23,524 nt of DNA from CAZAMT01 sp964486145 (GCA_964486145.1 CAZAMT010000029.1:1-23524); one strand, 5' to 3'; counted from the stretch's first letter, positions 8,661 to 16,107 are shown. A program made the numbers and translations. Notes: generated by a model from the letters alone, not told the origin.

Positions 8661-9521
8661 TTAACTCGTTTTAATAAAAATCGTGGGTTTGATCTGTTGC
8701 AGTGGCAATTCAAAATTTGTTATCGATTCAGAATGACCAAGAAAGAAATAACCTTCGGGTTTTAATCTCTTTGTAAGTTTTCTGATAACGTTTTCCTGTG
8801 TTTTTTGGTCGAAATAAATCAACACATTACGACAAAAAATAATATCAAAATCTTCAAAAATTTTATAGGATGGTTCCATGAAATTAAGCCGCTGGAACAT
8901 AATCTTTTTTCTTAATTCGGGTATTACTCTTACTGTTGGGTTTTCCCGGTTTTTGCTTTTCAAAAAATATTTACGTTTGATGGACATAGGAATATTTAAT
9001 ACCCTGCTTTCTTTGTATATTCCATTCATTGCGTTTTGCAGCATCTGGGTTGATATATCCGTGCCTAATATGGAATAGTCAAGAGCCGGATAATCATCTT
9101 TTAGCTCATTCATGGTAATGGCAATGGTGTAAGGCTCTTCACCACTTGAACATCCGGCACTCCAGATTTTGATAGGACGCCTGTAGTTACCGCCTCCGTA
9201 CTTTTGCGGAATGATATGATTCTTTATAAAATCGAAATGCACCGGTTCCCTGAAAAAGTCGGTTTTATTCGTGCTAACAACATCCATCATGTGGATAACC
9301 TCTTCGGTCTGTCCTTTTTTACTGAATACAAATTCTACATATTCACTGAAAGATGTCATATTAAGCGCTCGCAATCTTTTTTGAAGACGGCTCTGGAGCA
9401 TGGTTTTTTTTACATCGGGCATTTTTATTCCATACTCGGTGAATATTAAATTGCTTAACTTGTTAAACTCAGAAGTAGACAATTTTGCCTGAAAAACATC
9501 CCGAAAATTTGCTTCAAACAT
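8661..9521 (-). CDS. cheR: chemotaxis protein methyltransferase CheR
   Basis: CheR transfers methyl groups from S-adenosylmethionine to receptor glutamates. The 286-residue product has the N-terminal helical domain (about 15-85), then the SAM-binding fold with W-S-A-G-C-S-S-G-E-E-P-Y (120-131), G-T-D-I-S (153-157) and F-C-R-N-V-L-I-Y-F-D (229-238). By hand alignment from memory, the stretch between K-Y-F (184-186) and L-N-F (212-214), which contains the beta-subdomain, has the same length as in E. coli CheR. That enzyme is pentapeptide-dependent, and independent CheRs are about three residues shorter here. This fits the pentapeptide-like tails encoded nearby. It lies 20 nt after cheW and 20 nt before the His-less kinase gene. 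Confidence 0.97.
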   Translation of the reverse strand: MFEANFRDVFQAKLSTSEFNKLSNLIFTEYGIKMPDVKKTMLQSRLQKRLRALNMTSFSEYVEFVFSKKGQTEEVIHMMDVVSTNKTDFFREPVHFDFIKNHIIPQKYGGGNYRRPIKIWSAGCSSGEEPYTIAITMNELKDDYPALDYSILGTDISTQMLQNAMNGIYKESRVLNIPMSIKRKYFLKSKNRENPTVRVIPELRKKIMFQRLNFMEPSYKIFEDFDIIFCRNVLIYFDQKTQENVIRKLTKRLKPEGYFFLGHSESITNFELPLQQIKPTIFIKTS

Positions 9522-9541
9522 TTTACATAAAAGAATAAAAG

Positions 9542-10129
9542 TTAAACCGATTTTTTAGTAGTACTTTTCTTTGATTTTGTTGACTTGGTAGTTGTTTTGG
9601 AAGATTTGACCTGTTTATCTTCTTCATTGGCTCCAACTGCATTTTTCATTTTGGTTATTTCCTTAAGAACGGAAAGTTCATCGAGGGTAAAAATTAAATC
9701 CATATCCAATAACATTACAAATTCATCGTTAACCCTTGCCATTCCTTCAATAAATTCGGATTGGTATTTATTGCCAATACTTGGAGGAGGCGACACATCT
9801 TCGTTTTTCAACTGAATGACTTCCTGCACGGAATCAACAAGGGCTCCAACGCGTACCAGTTCATTATCCATGTGAATATCAAGCACCAAAATGCATGTAT
9901 TGTTCGTAAATTCGGTTTCGCCCATTTCAAATTTTAGCCGTGTATCCACCAGTGGTAATACCGAACCCCTTAAATTTATCACCCCTTTCATGTAAAATGG
10001 AGCCTTTGGCACTTTCGTGATTTTTGAAAGCTCAAGAATGTTTAAAACTTTTTCAACATTAGCTGCAAAAGTTTCATCACCAAGTTTGAAAGAGAGAAAA
10101 GAATCTGAGGTGTATTTTTCAAGTATCAT
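9542..10129 (-). CDS. cheW: chemotaxis coupling protein CheW with basic C-terminal tail
   Basis: CheW bridges CheA and receptors in the signalling array. The CheW fold spans about 8-158, with the conserved I-N-L-R54-G-S-V-L-P-L-V-D core motif. The product is 195 residues, some 30 longer than typical CheW; the extra C-terminus (about 165-195) is rich in Lys, Thr and Ser with no hydrophobic residues. Such a tail is probably disordered and basic and might contact membrane, nucleic acid or the acidic tails of neighbouring proteins (inference). Its ATG overlaps the cheA stop by 4 nt (ATGA), which indicates translational coupling. Confidence 0.96.
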   Translation of the reverse strand: MILEKYTSDSFLSFKLGDETFAANVEKVLNILELSKITKVPKAPFYMKGVINLRGSVLPLVDTRLKFEMGETEFTNNTCILVLDIHMDNELVRVGALVDSVQEVIQLKNEDVSPPPSIGNKYQSEFIEGMARVNDEFVMLLDMDLIFTLDELSVLKEITKMKNAVGANEEDKQVKSSKTTTKSTKSKKSTTKKSV

Positions 10130-12192
10130 AATGTTTCCTCCTGTATTTGAGTGTGTTTTGAAAATTGTTTTATTGCTTTGTTGGTATCCATTACAAGGGC
10201 AATGGTCCCATCGCCCAGGATTGTTGCTCCTGAAATTATCTCCTGGTTTTTGTAATATTTGCCCAATGGCTTTAGTACAGCCTGATATTCGCCAACTACC
10301 TCATCTACCACCAGGCCAACCTGTTTTCCTTCATAACTTACAACAATAACCTGTTCGGTTTTAAGTGAACTTTTTTCAAGTTCAAATTCATCCCTCAGGT
10401 AAAAATATGGCAGTTGCATTCCATCAAGTACCACAACATTGTTGAATGAATTTACCAGTTGCTCATGGTCGCTGGCATAAATTTTATCAATAACGGTCAG
10501 CGGAATTACATAAAACGTTGCATCTATTTTCACCAGCAGTCCATCAATGATGGAAAGAGTCAATGGTAATTTTATGGTTAATTTGGTACCCTTATTTATT
10601 TCCGAGTCAACTTCAACTTCTCCACGAATATCTGCAATTTTACGTTGAACAACATCCATACCTACACCACGGCCTGATACATCGGTTACGTTTTTGGCTG
10701 TGGAGAACCCAGGCAGAAATATCAGATCAAGGGTTTCCTTTTTTGACAGTTGCGCATCGGCGTTTACAATACCTTTCTGAATGGCCTTCTGGCGGATAAA
10801 TTCGGGGTCAATTCCTTTTCCATCATCCTGTATTTCGATATGAACATTTGCACCTGAGTAAAATGCCCTGAGATATATGGTACCCTGCCGGGGCTTTTGC
10901 AGCTTTTCCCGTTCATCCGGTGTTTCAATACCATGATCGATACTGTTTCGGATAATATGCATTAACGGGTCTGACAAACTTTCGATAATGGTTTTGTCAA
11001 GTTCTGTTTCGGTGCCATGTGCAATAAATGAAACTTCTTTATTTAATTCTGAAGATAAATCCCGTATGAGCCTTTGGAAACGGGTTAGCATATTTTCAAT
11101 AGGGATGAGAACAATGCTAAATGCATTATCCCGCAACTGGCGACTTAATTTTTGTACATTTTCTGAAATTGCCGAAAGTTCAGGTATATCATTTTGACCG
11201 GCAAACAAGGTTAGTCTTGCCTGTGTTGTAACCAACTCACTTACCAGGTTCATTAGTTTGTCGAGTTTATCCGATGAAACCCTGATACTGGAGATGGCAT
11301 TTTCCTTTGTCGTAAGATTTGATTTGTCCTGGATTGCCTTTTTGACCTTGCTGGCTACCGAAGGTTTGAGATTATCTCCGATGTCAATAGCATTTTGTAT
11401 ACCTATATCATTTCCGGTTTCGTAAATTTTAAGAATTTTTCTATTAAATGTACGGTTTACAGTAAGATTTTCGGTGCTTATTTTTTGAATATCCAGATCA
11501 CATGTGTCTTCAACGAAAATAAATACATCATTGATGTCATTAATTTCTTTATCCGTTGATAAAAAAATTTCCCAGTATGTATAGCATTTTGTAGTATCAA
11601 GTTCCTGAAAAACTGGCATTGATGAGAAGTGTGGAAAGCAAATGGACTCTCCCAGGTTGGCAATTTCATCGACAAGGTACAGGGGATTGGTTCCATTATC
11701 GAATATATTGGTATGCGGCTTAAATAATATGTAATACGTGGATTGTTTGTCGGAGGATGATGGTGGTGTATCCTGGGATTCTTCAGGTGATGCTTCCGGT
11801 TTATTTTGCGAACCGCTGGCATTCATTATTTTCTGTATTTCCACATTAAGAAATGTATGCTTTGTTTTTGTTTCCAGGTTATCACCATCATCTTCATTCA
11901 GCAGCATCTTGATGTGGTCAACCGACTCAAGGGTCAACGTCAATAATTCCCTGGTTATTTCCAACTTATCATTTCGTACCAGGTCGTATACATTTTCAAG
12001 GTTATGGGTAAAATTGCTGATTTTTTCAAAACCAAACATTGCTCCACCACCTTTTAATGAGTGCATAGCCCGAAATATTCTCTCCACAAGTTCTTTATCG
12101 GTGCTGTTATTCTCCAAATCCAGCAAAGCTTTTTCCAGGTCGTTGACATGTTCAAAAGCTTCTTCCAAAAATTTTTTCTTGAAATTATCCAT
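10126..12192 (-). CDS. cheA: chemotaxis histidine kinase CheA
   Basis: CheA autophosphorylates and passes phosphate to CheY and CheB. The 688-residue product reads as P1/Hpt (1-105) with phospho-His H44 in A-M-H-S-L-K-G-G-G, a Pro/Ser-rich linker (128-150), a P2-position domain (about 150-245), P3 dimerisation (about 295-360), P4 ATPase (about 360-545) and P5 CheW-like (about 550-685). P4 has the N-box around N416, D-D-G-K-G-I-D (456-462) and G-R-G-V-G-M-D (507-513). The P2-position domain starts Y-Y-I-L-F-K-P-H and resembles the F-x-P, G-x-x-P-L type found in many non-enteric CheAs, not the enteric P2. The ATG shares one base with the cheY stop (TAATG), and the stop overlaps cheW. All catalytic motifs are intact. 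Confidence 0.97.
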   Translation of the reverse strand: MDNFKKKFLEEAFEHVNDLEKALLDLENNSTDKELVERIFRAMHSLKGGGAMFGFEKISNFTHNLENVYDLVRNDKLEITRELLTLTLESVDHIKMLLNEDDGDNLETKTKHTFLNVEIQKIMNASGSQNKPEASPEESQDTPPSSSDKQSTYYILFKPHTNIFDNGTNPLYLVDEIANLGESICFPHFSSMPVFQELDTTKCYTYWEIFLSTDKEINDINDVFIFVEDTCDLDIQKISTENLTVNRTFNRKILKIYETGNDIGIQNAIDIGDNLKPSVASKVKKAIQDKSNLTTKENAISSIRVSSDKLDKLMNLVSELVTTQARLTLFAGQNDIPELSAISENVQKLSRQLRDNAFSIVLIPIENMLTRFQRLIRDLSSELNKEVSFIAHGTETELDKTIIESLSDPLMHIIRNSIDHGIETPDEREKLQKPRQGTIYLRAFYSGANVHIEIQDDGKGIDPEFIRQKAIQKGIVNADAQLSKKETLDLIFLPGFSTAKNVTDVSGRGVGMDVVQRKIADIRGEVEVDSEINKGTKLTIKLPLTLSIIDGLLVKIDATFYVIPLTVIDKIYASDHEQLVNSFNNVVVLDGMQLPYFYLRDEFELEKSSLKTEQVIVVSYEGKQVGLVVDEVVGEYQAVLKPLGKYYKNQEIISGATILGDGTIALVMDTNKAIKQFSKHTQIQEETL

Positions 12193-12557
12193 TACCGTAA
12201 AACTTTATTAATTGCAGCAATTAATTTAGCAGGTACAAAAGGCTTGATGATCCATCCTGTTGCACCAGCTTCTTTCGCTTCCATTTTTTTTGCAGCTTGT
12301 GACTCTGTTGTTAGAAAGAGGATAGGAATTCGCTGATACGCTTCCATTTCGCGCACATCTTTAATGAGGCCAATTCCATCCTTGTTTGGCATGTGAAGGT
12401 CGGTAATGATAAGGTCAATATTCCGGCCATCCAGAAATTGAAGGGCATCCTGCCCGTCAACGCCTATCAAGACCTCATAGCCTTCGTTTTGAAGCGTAAA
12501 GCTTACTACTTCGCGTATGCTTTCTGAATCGTCGACAATTAAAATTGTTTTGCCCAT
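12192..12557 (-). CDS. cheY: chemotaxis response regulator CheY
   Basis: Single receiver domain of 121 residues with no output domain. The acidic pocket is D9/D10, the phospho-acceptor is D53 (I-T-D-L-H-M-P), the switch residue is T83 or T84 (L-T-T-E-S) and the invariant Lys is K105 in W-I-I-K-P-F, all typical of CheA-linked CheY. It lies directly upstream of cheA with a one-base overlap and 24 nt after the STAS gene. CheA is its likely phosphodonor. Its target is unknown because no flagellar switch or gliding gene is in the window; the coiled-coil and His-less kinase tails are possible binders. Confidence 0.95.
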   Translation of the reverse strand: MGKTILIVDDSESIREVVSFTLQNEGYEVLIGVDGQDALQFLDGRNIDLIITDLHMPNKDGIGLIKDVREMEAYQRIPILFLTTESQAAKKMEAKEAGATGWIIKPFVPAKLIAAINKVLR

Positions 12558-12581
12558 GATGTTTGTATTGTTATTCTGTTT

Positions 12582-12896
12582 TTATTCGCTCATTATTGTT
12601 GTTAAACCACAATTTTCCATCAACTGGTTTAATTCATCAGATATTCCATATTGAATTGAAAAATCAACCTGGTTGCTATTGCAGTAATTTTTCAATCCGA
12701 TAATTAATTGCAATCCACCTAAATCAAGGCTTGTTATATTATCCAACTGTACATCGATGGATTTATATTTGTGTAATCCGGTTAGAATTTTTTTCCGGAC
12801 TGATTCCGTGTTATCGATAGTTAATACATTTTTGATTACAATCTTTGCTTTTTCCTTGTTTTTGTCCTGAGAAACTATTTTTATATTTTCCGACAT
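12582..12896 (-). CDS. STAS-domain protein with Leu at the usual phospho-Ser/Thr position
   Basis: A 104-residue stand-alone STAS protein related to anti-sigma-factor antagonists (SpoIIAA type). The signature loop is S-L-D58-L59-G-G-L-Q-L; aligned with SpoIIAA I-D-S-S-G-L, the regulated Ser is replaced by Leu59, so control by phosphorylation at that site seems impossible. Small STAS proteins beside cheA/cheY occur in several chemosensory clusters and usually have D-T/S at this position (family knowledge). It lies 10 nt after the coiled-coil gene and 24 nt before cheY, so it is cotranscribed. It probably acts as a constitutive protein-protein interaction module inside the che complex. The partner is unknown. 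Confidence 0.85.
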   Translation of the reverse strand: MSENIKIVSQDKNKEKAKIVIKNVLTIDNTESVRKKILTGLHKYKSIDVQLDNITSLDLGGLQLIIGLKNYCNSNQVDFSIQYGISDELNQLMENCGLTTIMSE

Positions 12897-12906
12897 AGTC
12901 TTTTAT

Positions 12907-14631
12907 TTAAAATAATTCAAAATTGTCATCATCCTCTTCTTCCGAATTGGATTCTATTTTAACAGCATCATTGTCATTTAGAATATTTTCATGAATGAAA
13001 TGCTCGCTTTCTGTTGTATATTTATTTTTCAGGTATTCGAGATTTTTCATTTTATCTTTTTCGCTTTCTTCACCATTCTCCAATTTCAAATTGATAGAAT
13101 TTAGGTGGTCTATGATTTCTTCGATAACACGCTCGAATAAATCGTAATACTTCACTGTATCAGAAGAGTTTAAATGATCCTGTGTTGATTCTTCTGATAT
13201 TGAATGATTTTCATCTATTTTTGATTTAATTCCTTCATGGACAGTGTTTAATGAATTGCAGGTTTCCTGAATTATTATCTTAAACTCATCAAATTGCTGG
13301 GAACTATCCCGGAGTTTTATATTTTTTGTCGAGCCGTTTAATTCTTCAAGGCAAACTTCAATTTTTCCCAATAAGTCCTCATTTTGTTGAAGTGTTCCCC
13401 TTAAATTCGATATTAATGTGAAGAATTGATGGTGATCTGAACTTATTTCACTGAATTTACCCTCAATGACGTTAATTATATTGCTAATATCTTGGTATAT
13501 AGGTCTGTAATTGTTAATTTTTTTGCATTCACCTGTAAATTCTACAAAAGATTTAGCGGGATCGGGCAGTTCCTTCATCAGTAAATGTATCTTGTTTATA
13601 TGATCAAAATGCTGCCCGGGATCGCAATTCTGGTTTGTATCATTTCCATGGCAAAGCCTGGTAAGGTACGAGAGGTTTTCGGTTAATTCAGATAAGCTTG
13701 TGGTGATAATATTTATTGCTTTCTGATACTCCTGGTTTGTATGTAATAACTGTGCAGCCTGCAGCCCGGCAATATCTTTTATTTTCGTAAAAAAATCTGT
13801 TTTACTGCTGAACTGTTGTTCATTGGAGGTTGATATCTCGTTCAGTTCAGCAAATATTTCCTTATGGATTTCCTGAATGTGTTCAATTTTTTGACGTATG
13901 ATATCATGATATTGCAGGTTAGTAATTATATTGGAAACATGAAGTTTATTTCTGTCCTGATAGTCTTTTAACGTGCGCAGATTGATTTCTACCTGCGCAA
14001 ACATAGCATCCATTTCCTGAAAAAAGGTCAATAAATAGTTCTCAATGATTTCGGCTTTTTCAAGTAAATGATCGGAAAACATCATCTCACCTTTCTGAAC
14101 AAGCATTCCAATTACCGGCTGCTTTGAGTCCAGTTGTACAAACACTTCATTTATGGATTCAATGGCTTTTTGCACTTCCTTATGCAATTCAGGTGAGGAT
14201 TTATATTCAAGAGAAAGGTTGGTAAAAAGCAGTTTAAGCGATTTCAAATCCTGCCGTAAATTATTCAATGGTACAACAGCATCTTTTATTTGGGATATAA
14301 GACTTTTGACGGATGCATGATTTTCTTTGGAAATGTGTTTGTCCCAATGAGAATGTAATTGGCTGTGCAATGATTTAAGGCTTTTGACATGCTCCCGGTT
14401 TATTTTATCCGTAATTGTTTCCAGGATATTCTCCAGATTATTGGCTAATTGTGTAACCTTGGTGTGATAATCCTTTAAATAGGTATTCAGATTTAAAAAA
14501 TCTTCAGATGAGCAGTTCAATAGCTGGATAATCTTGTTATCAATCTGTTCAATTAATTCTGCAATCTCTTTCGCTGTTTTCAGATTAATTTGTGACTGGT
14601 ATATCTTGTTATTTTCAGGTTTTTTATTCAT
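12907..14631 (-). CDS. long coiled-coil protein with CheZ-like D-x-x-x-Q motif and NFELF tail
   Basis: A 574-residue soluble, mostly helical and Gln/Asn/Lys/Glu-rich protein without signal peptide or TM. The best landmark is N-L-Q-Y-H-D243-I-I-R-Q247-K-I-E-H. The D-x-x-x-Q spacing equals CheZ D143/Q147, where Q147 enters the CheY active site, and L-Q-(F/Y)-x-D-x-x-x-Q helices recur in CheZ-like and chemotaxis-associated proteins. The C-terminus is an acidic linker (E-E-E-D-D-D) ending N-F-E-L-F, which fits the x-aromatic-x-x-aromatic pentapeptide and recalls CheZ's terminal CheY-binding peptide. It is cotranscribed with the STAS gene (10 nt) and starts 130 bp after the first response regulator. 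Best guess: a CheY-P phosphatase or array scaffold. It is much longer than CheZ (about 214 residues), so only the motif supports the link. Confidence 0.8.
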   Translation of the reverse strand: MNKKPENNKIYQSQINLKTAKEIAELIEQIDNKIIQLLNCSSEDFLNLNTYLKDYHTKVTQLANNLENILETITDKINREHVKSLKSLHSQLHSHWDKHISKENHASVKSLISQIKDAVVPLNNLRQDLKSLKLLFTNLSLEYKSSPELHKEVQKAIESINEVFVQLDSKQPVIGMLVQKGEMMFSDHLLEKAEIIENYLLTFFQEMDAMFAQVEINLRTLKDYQDRNKLHVSNIITNLQYHDIIRQKIEHIQEIHKEIFAELNEISTSNEQQFSSKTDFFTKIKDIAGLQAAQLLHTNQEYQKAINIITTSLSELTENLSYLTRLCHGNDTNQNCDPGQHFDHINKIHLLMKELPDPAKSFVEFTGECKKINNYRPIYQDISNIINVIEGKFSEISSDHHQFFTLISNLRGTLQQNEDLLGKIEVCLEELNGSTKNIKLRDSSQQFDEFKIIIQETCNSLNTVHEGIKSKIDENHSISEESTQDHLNSSDTVKYYDLFERVIEEIIDHLNSINLKLENGEESEKDKMKNLEYLKNKYTTESEHFIHENILNDNDAVKIESNSEEEDDDNFELF

Positions 14632-14656
14632 TACTTTCGAGCGTATTTATCCCACA

Positions 14657-14675
14657 ATGACAGAACAATTGTCAT
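14657..14675. promoter_or_regulatory. inverted repeat upstream of coiled-coil gene
   Basis: ATGACA (14657-14662) and TGTCAT (14670-14675) form a perfect inverted repeat around 7 nt, starting 26 bp upstream of the coiled-coil gene's ATG in the 130-bp gap after the first response regulator. It could be an operator or a small intercistronic hairpin. No promoter motif was recognised beside it. Confidence 0.25.
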
Positions 14676-14761
14676 CTAATTATTTGAAAACTAAAACAAA
14701 AAGATTAAGGTTTAGAGTAATATTCTTCCTTTATATCAATTTGAAAGAAAAATGTTACAGG

Positions 14762-15151
14762 TTATTTTAAGATATTACTTACCTTATCAAGTAGAATTTC
14801 AATATCCAATGGTTTTCCGATAAATTCATCAGCACCCATTTTCATTATTTTGTTAATATTCTGCTGATCGGTTACTGCTGAAATTACAATGATCGGAATA
14901 TTTCGTGTATGATCATTTTCTTTTAACTGTTCAAGAAAATCATAACCACTTATTTTTGGCATAAGAAGATCAAGGAGAATTAAATCGGGCAGTTTTTTTT
15001 CCATAGCTTTAAATGCCTCTTTCGCGTTTAACGTTGGTGTTATCTGGTATCCCTGTTCGGCCAGAATTGCTTCAAGTAAAACTACATTCGTATTTGAATC
15101 ATCCAGTACTAGTATTTCTGCCACTTTTGTTTCTTTTACATTTGTGATCAT
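14762..15151 (-). CDS. single-domain response regulator at the head of the che locus
   Basis: Receiver-only protein of 129 residues: D17/D18 acidic pocket, phospho-acceptor D61 (I-L-L-D-L-L-M-P), S91 at the switch position (V-I-S-A-V) and K113 (I-G-K-P-L). There is no output domain. It is the first minus-strand gene of the locus, divergent from the Crp/Fnr gene and followed after 130 bp by the coiled-coil gene, so it may or may not share the che transcript. Its K-P-L instead of K-P-F and its S at the switch position set it apart from the operon's CheY. It may be a second CheA target or phosphate sink, or belong to the hybrid kinase relay. Confidence 0.9.
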   Translation of the reverse strand: MITNVKETKVAEILVLDDSNTNVVLLEAILAEQGYQITPTLNAKEAFKAMEKKLPDLILLDLLMPKISGYDFLEQLKENDHTRNIPIIVISAVTDQQNINKIMKMGADEFIGKPLDIEILLDKVSNILK

Positions 15152-15279
15152 ATGGTTTTTGATATAATAAAAATCTTCAAATTAACATTTAAATTAAAAA
15201 AAATATTTCAATTGATTTACATTATCATCAAAATCTTTTGTTTTTCATGCTTTAAATGCCACCCTAAAGCTACATTTTA

Positions 15280-15295
15280 TTACGTAAAAACGTAA
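15280..15295. promoter_or_regulatory. TTACG-N6-CGTAA inverted repeat in divergent promoter region
   Basis: TTACGT and ACGTAA face each other across AAAA, equivalent to 5-bp arms with a 6-bp spacer, the geometry of CRP-type operators. It sits between the divergent response-regulator and Crp/Fnr genes, about 130 bp from the former and 110 bp from the latter. The arm sequence does not match CRP or FNR consensus, so a different regulator or chance is possible. Confidence 0.3.
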
Positions 15296-15329
15296 ATAAG
15301 TATTCTATGAGATTTATTAATTTTATTGG

Positions 15330-15341
15330 TGATTTAAATCA
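15330..15341. promoter_or_regulatory. FNR-box-like palindrome TGAT-N4-ATCA
   Basis: TGATTTAAATCA is a perfect palindrome that matches the inner eight defined bases of the FNR box TTGAT-N4-ATCAA. It lies 64 bp upstream of the Crp/Fnr-family gene. That protein keeps the Glu and Arg that read TGA half-sites (E195, R199), so autoregulation is plausible; control of the divergent che locus, about 180 bp away, is possible too. Confidence 0.5.
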
Positions 15342-15405
15342 TCGGTAATAGATTATTTAAATTATTAAAATATTTCTTACTTTTATTGTGTAAAACAATT
15401 TGTGA

Positions 15406-16104
15406 ATGGATTATATAAACGAAACCACAAACCCGGTTACTGCAGTTTACGATGAAATTCCTTTCATCAAACTTCTAACGGACGAGGAAGCAGAATCCCT
15501 GAAAGAAAACAGTAACATTGTTAAATACAGAAAGAAAGAAGTAATATTCAGGCAGGGTACCAGAACTTCCCATATGATGTTTATTCGATCAGGTTATGTT
15601 AAAATTTACAAAGAAGGAAGAAATAATAAATTTATTGTTCTTAAGGTTGCTAAACCAGGCAACTTTCTGGGTTTAATGTCAATTTTTGGCGGACAATTGC
15701 ATCAATACTCTGCATCAGCCATTGATGAAGTAGAAATTGTATACATTGATTTTAGTACCTTTTACAGAATTATTCAGAATAACGGGCAATTTTCAATAAA
15801 ACTTATACAAATTCTAAGTACGGAGGGGTTATATATTTTTGATCGATTGATGAGTCAGTCTCACAAGCAGTTGCCAGGGCGTATAGCGGATGTTTTACTA
15901 TATTTTTCAGAACATATATACAACAGCAATGCTTTTGTTTTTCCTTTCACACGCAGAGAACTTGCCGAACTTGCGGGTACAACAAAAGAAAGTTTTATTC
16001 GTACATTAACCGAATTTAAAAACGATAAAATTATCAAACTCGATGGGTCAAAGGTGGAAATCGTAAGTACGAAAATTGTAAAAACATTAAGTGATTTGGG
16101 TTAA
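15406..16104 (+). CDS. Crp/Fnr-family transcriptional regulator
   Basis: DNA-binding regulator of 232 residues with an N-terminal cyclic-nucleotide-binding-type beta barrel (about 20-135), a dimerisation helix (about 136-168) and a C-terminal winged HTH (about 175-228). The recognition helix T-T-K-E195-S-F-I-R199-T-L keeps the Glu and Arg equivalent to FNR E209/R213 and CRP E181/R185. There is no cysteine in the protein, so FNR-type [4Fe-4S] oxygen sensing is excluded; ligand or heme sensing remains open. It forms a two-gene operon with the downstream response regulator (3 nt gap) and has an FNR-box-like palindrome upstream. The target genes are unknown; the divergent che locus is a natural candidate. 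Confidence 0.93.
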   Translation: MDYINETTNPVTAVYDEIPFIKLLTDEEAESLKENSNIVKYRKKEVIFRQGTRTSHMMFIRSGYVKIYKEGRNNKFIVLKVAKPGNFLGLMSIFGGQLHQYSASAIDEVEIVYIDFSTFYRIIQNNGQFSIKLIQILSTEGLYIFDRLMSQSHKQLPGRIADVLLYFSEHIYNSNAFVFPFTRRELAELAGTTKESFIRTLTEFKNDKIIKLDGSKVEIVSTKIVKTLSDLG

Positions 16105-16107
16105 ACT

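Noticed and set aside
12582..12896. STAS protein plus His-less kinase as a SpoIIAA/SpoIIAB partner switch
   Set aside because: The STAS phosphorylation site is Leu and the kinase is of the HisKA type with a coiled coil, not a compact SpoIIAB-like protein; no sigma factor is nearby.
15210..15234. TTGAT...ATCAA pair as a second FNR box
   Set aside because: The half-sites are separated by about 10 nt instead of 4, which does not fit the dimer geometry.
15406..16104. Crp/Fnr protein as an oxygen-sensing FNR
   Set aside because: The translated sequence contains no cysteine, so no [4Fe-4S] cluster can be bound in the FNR manner.
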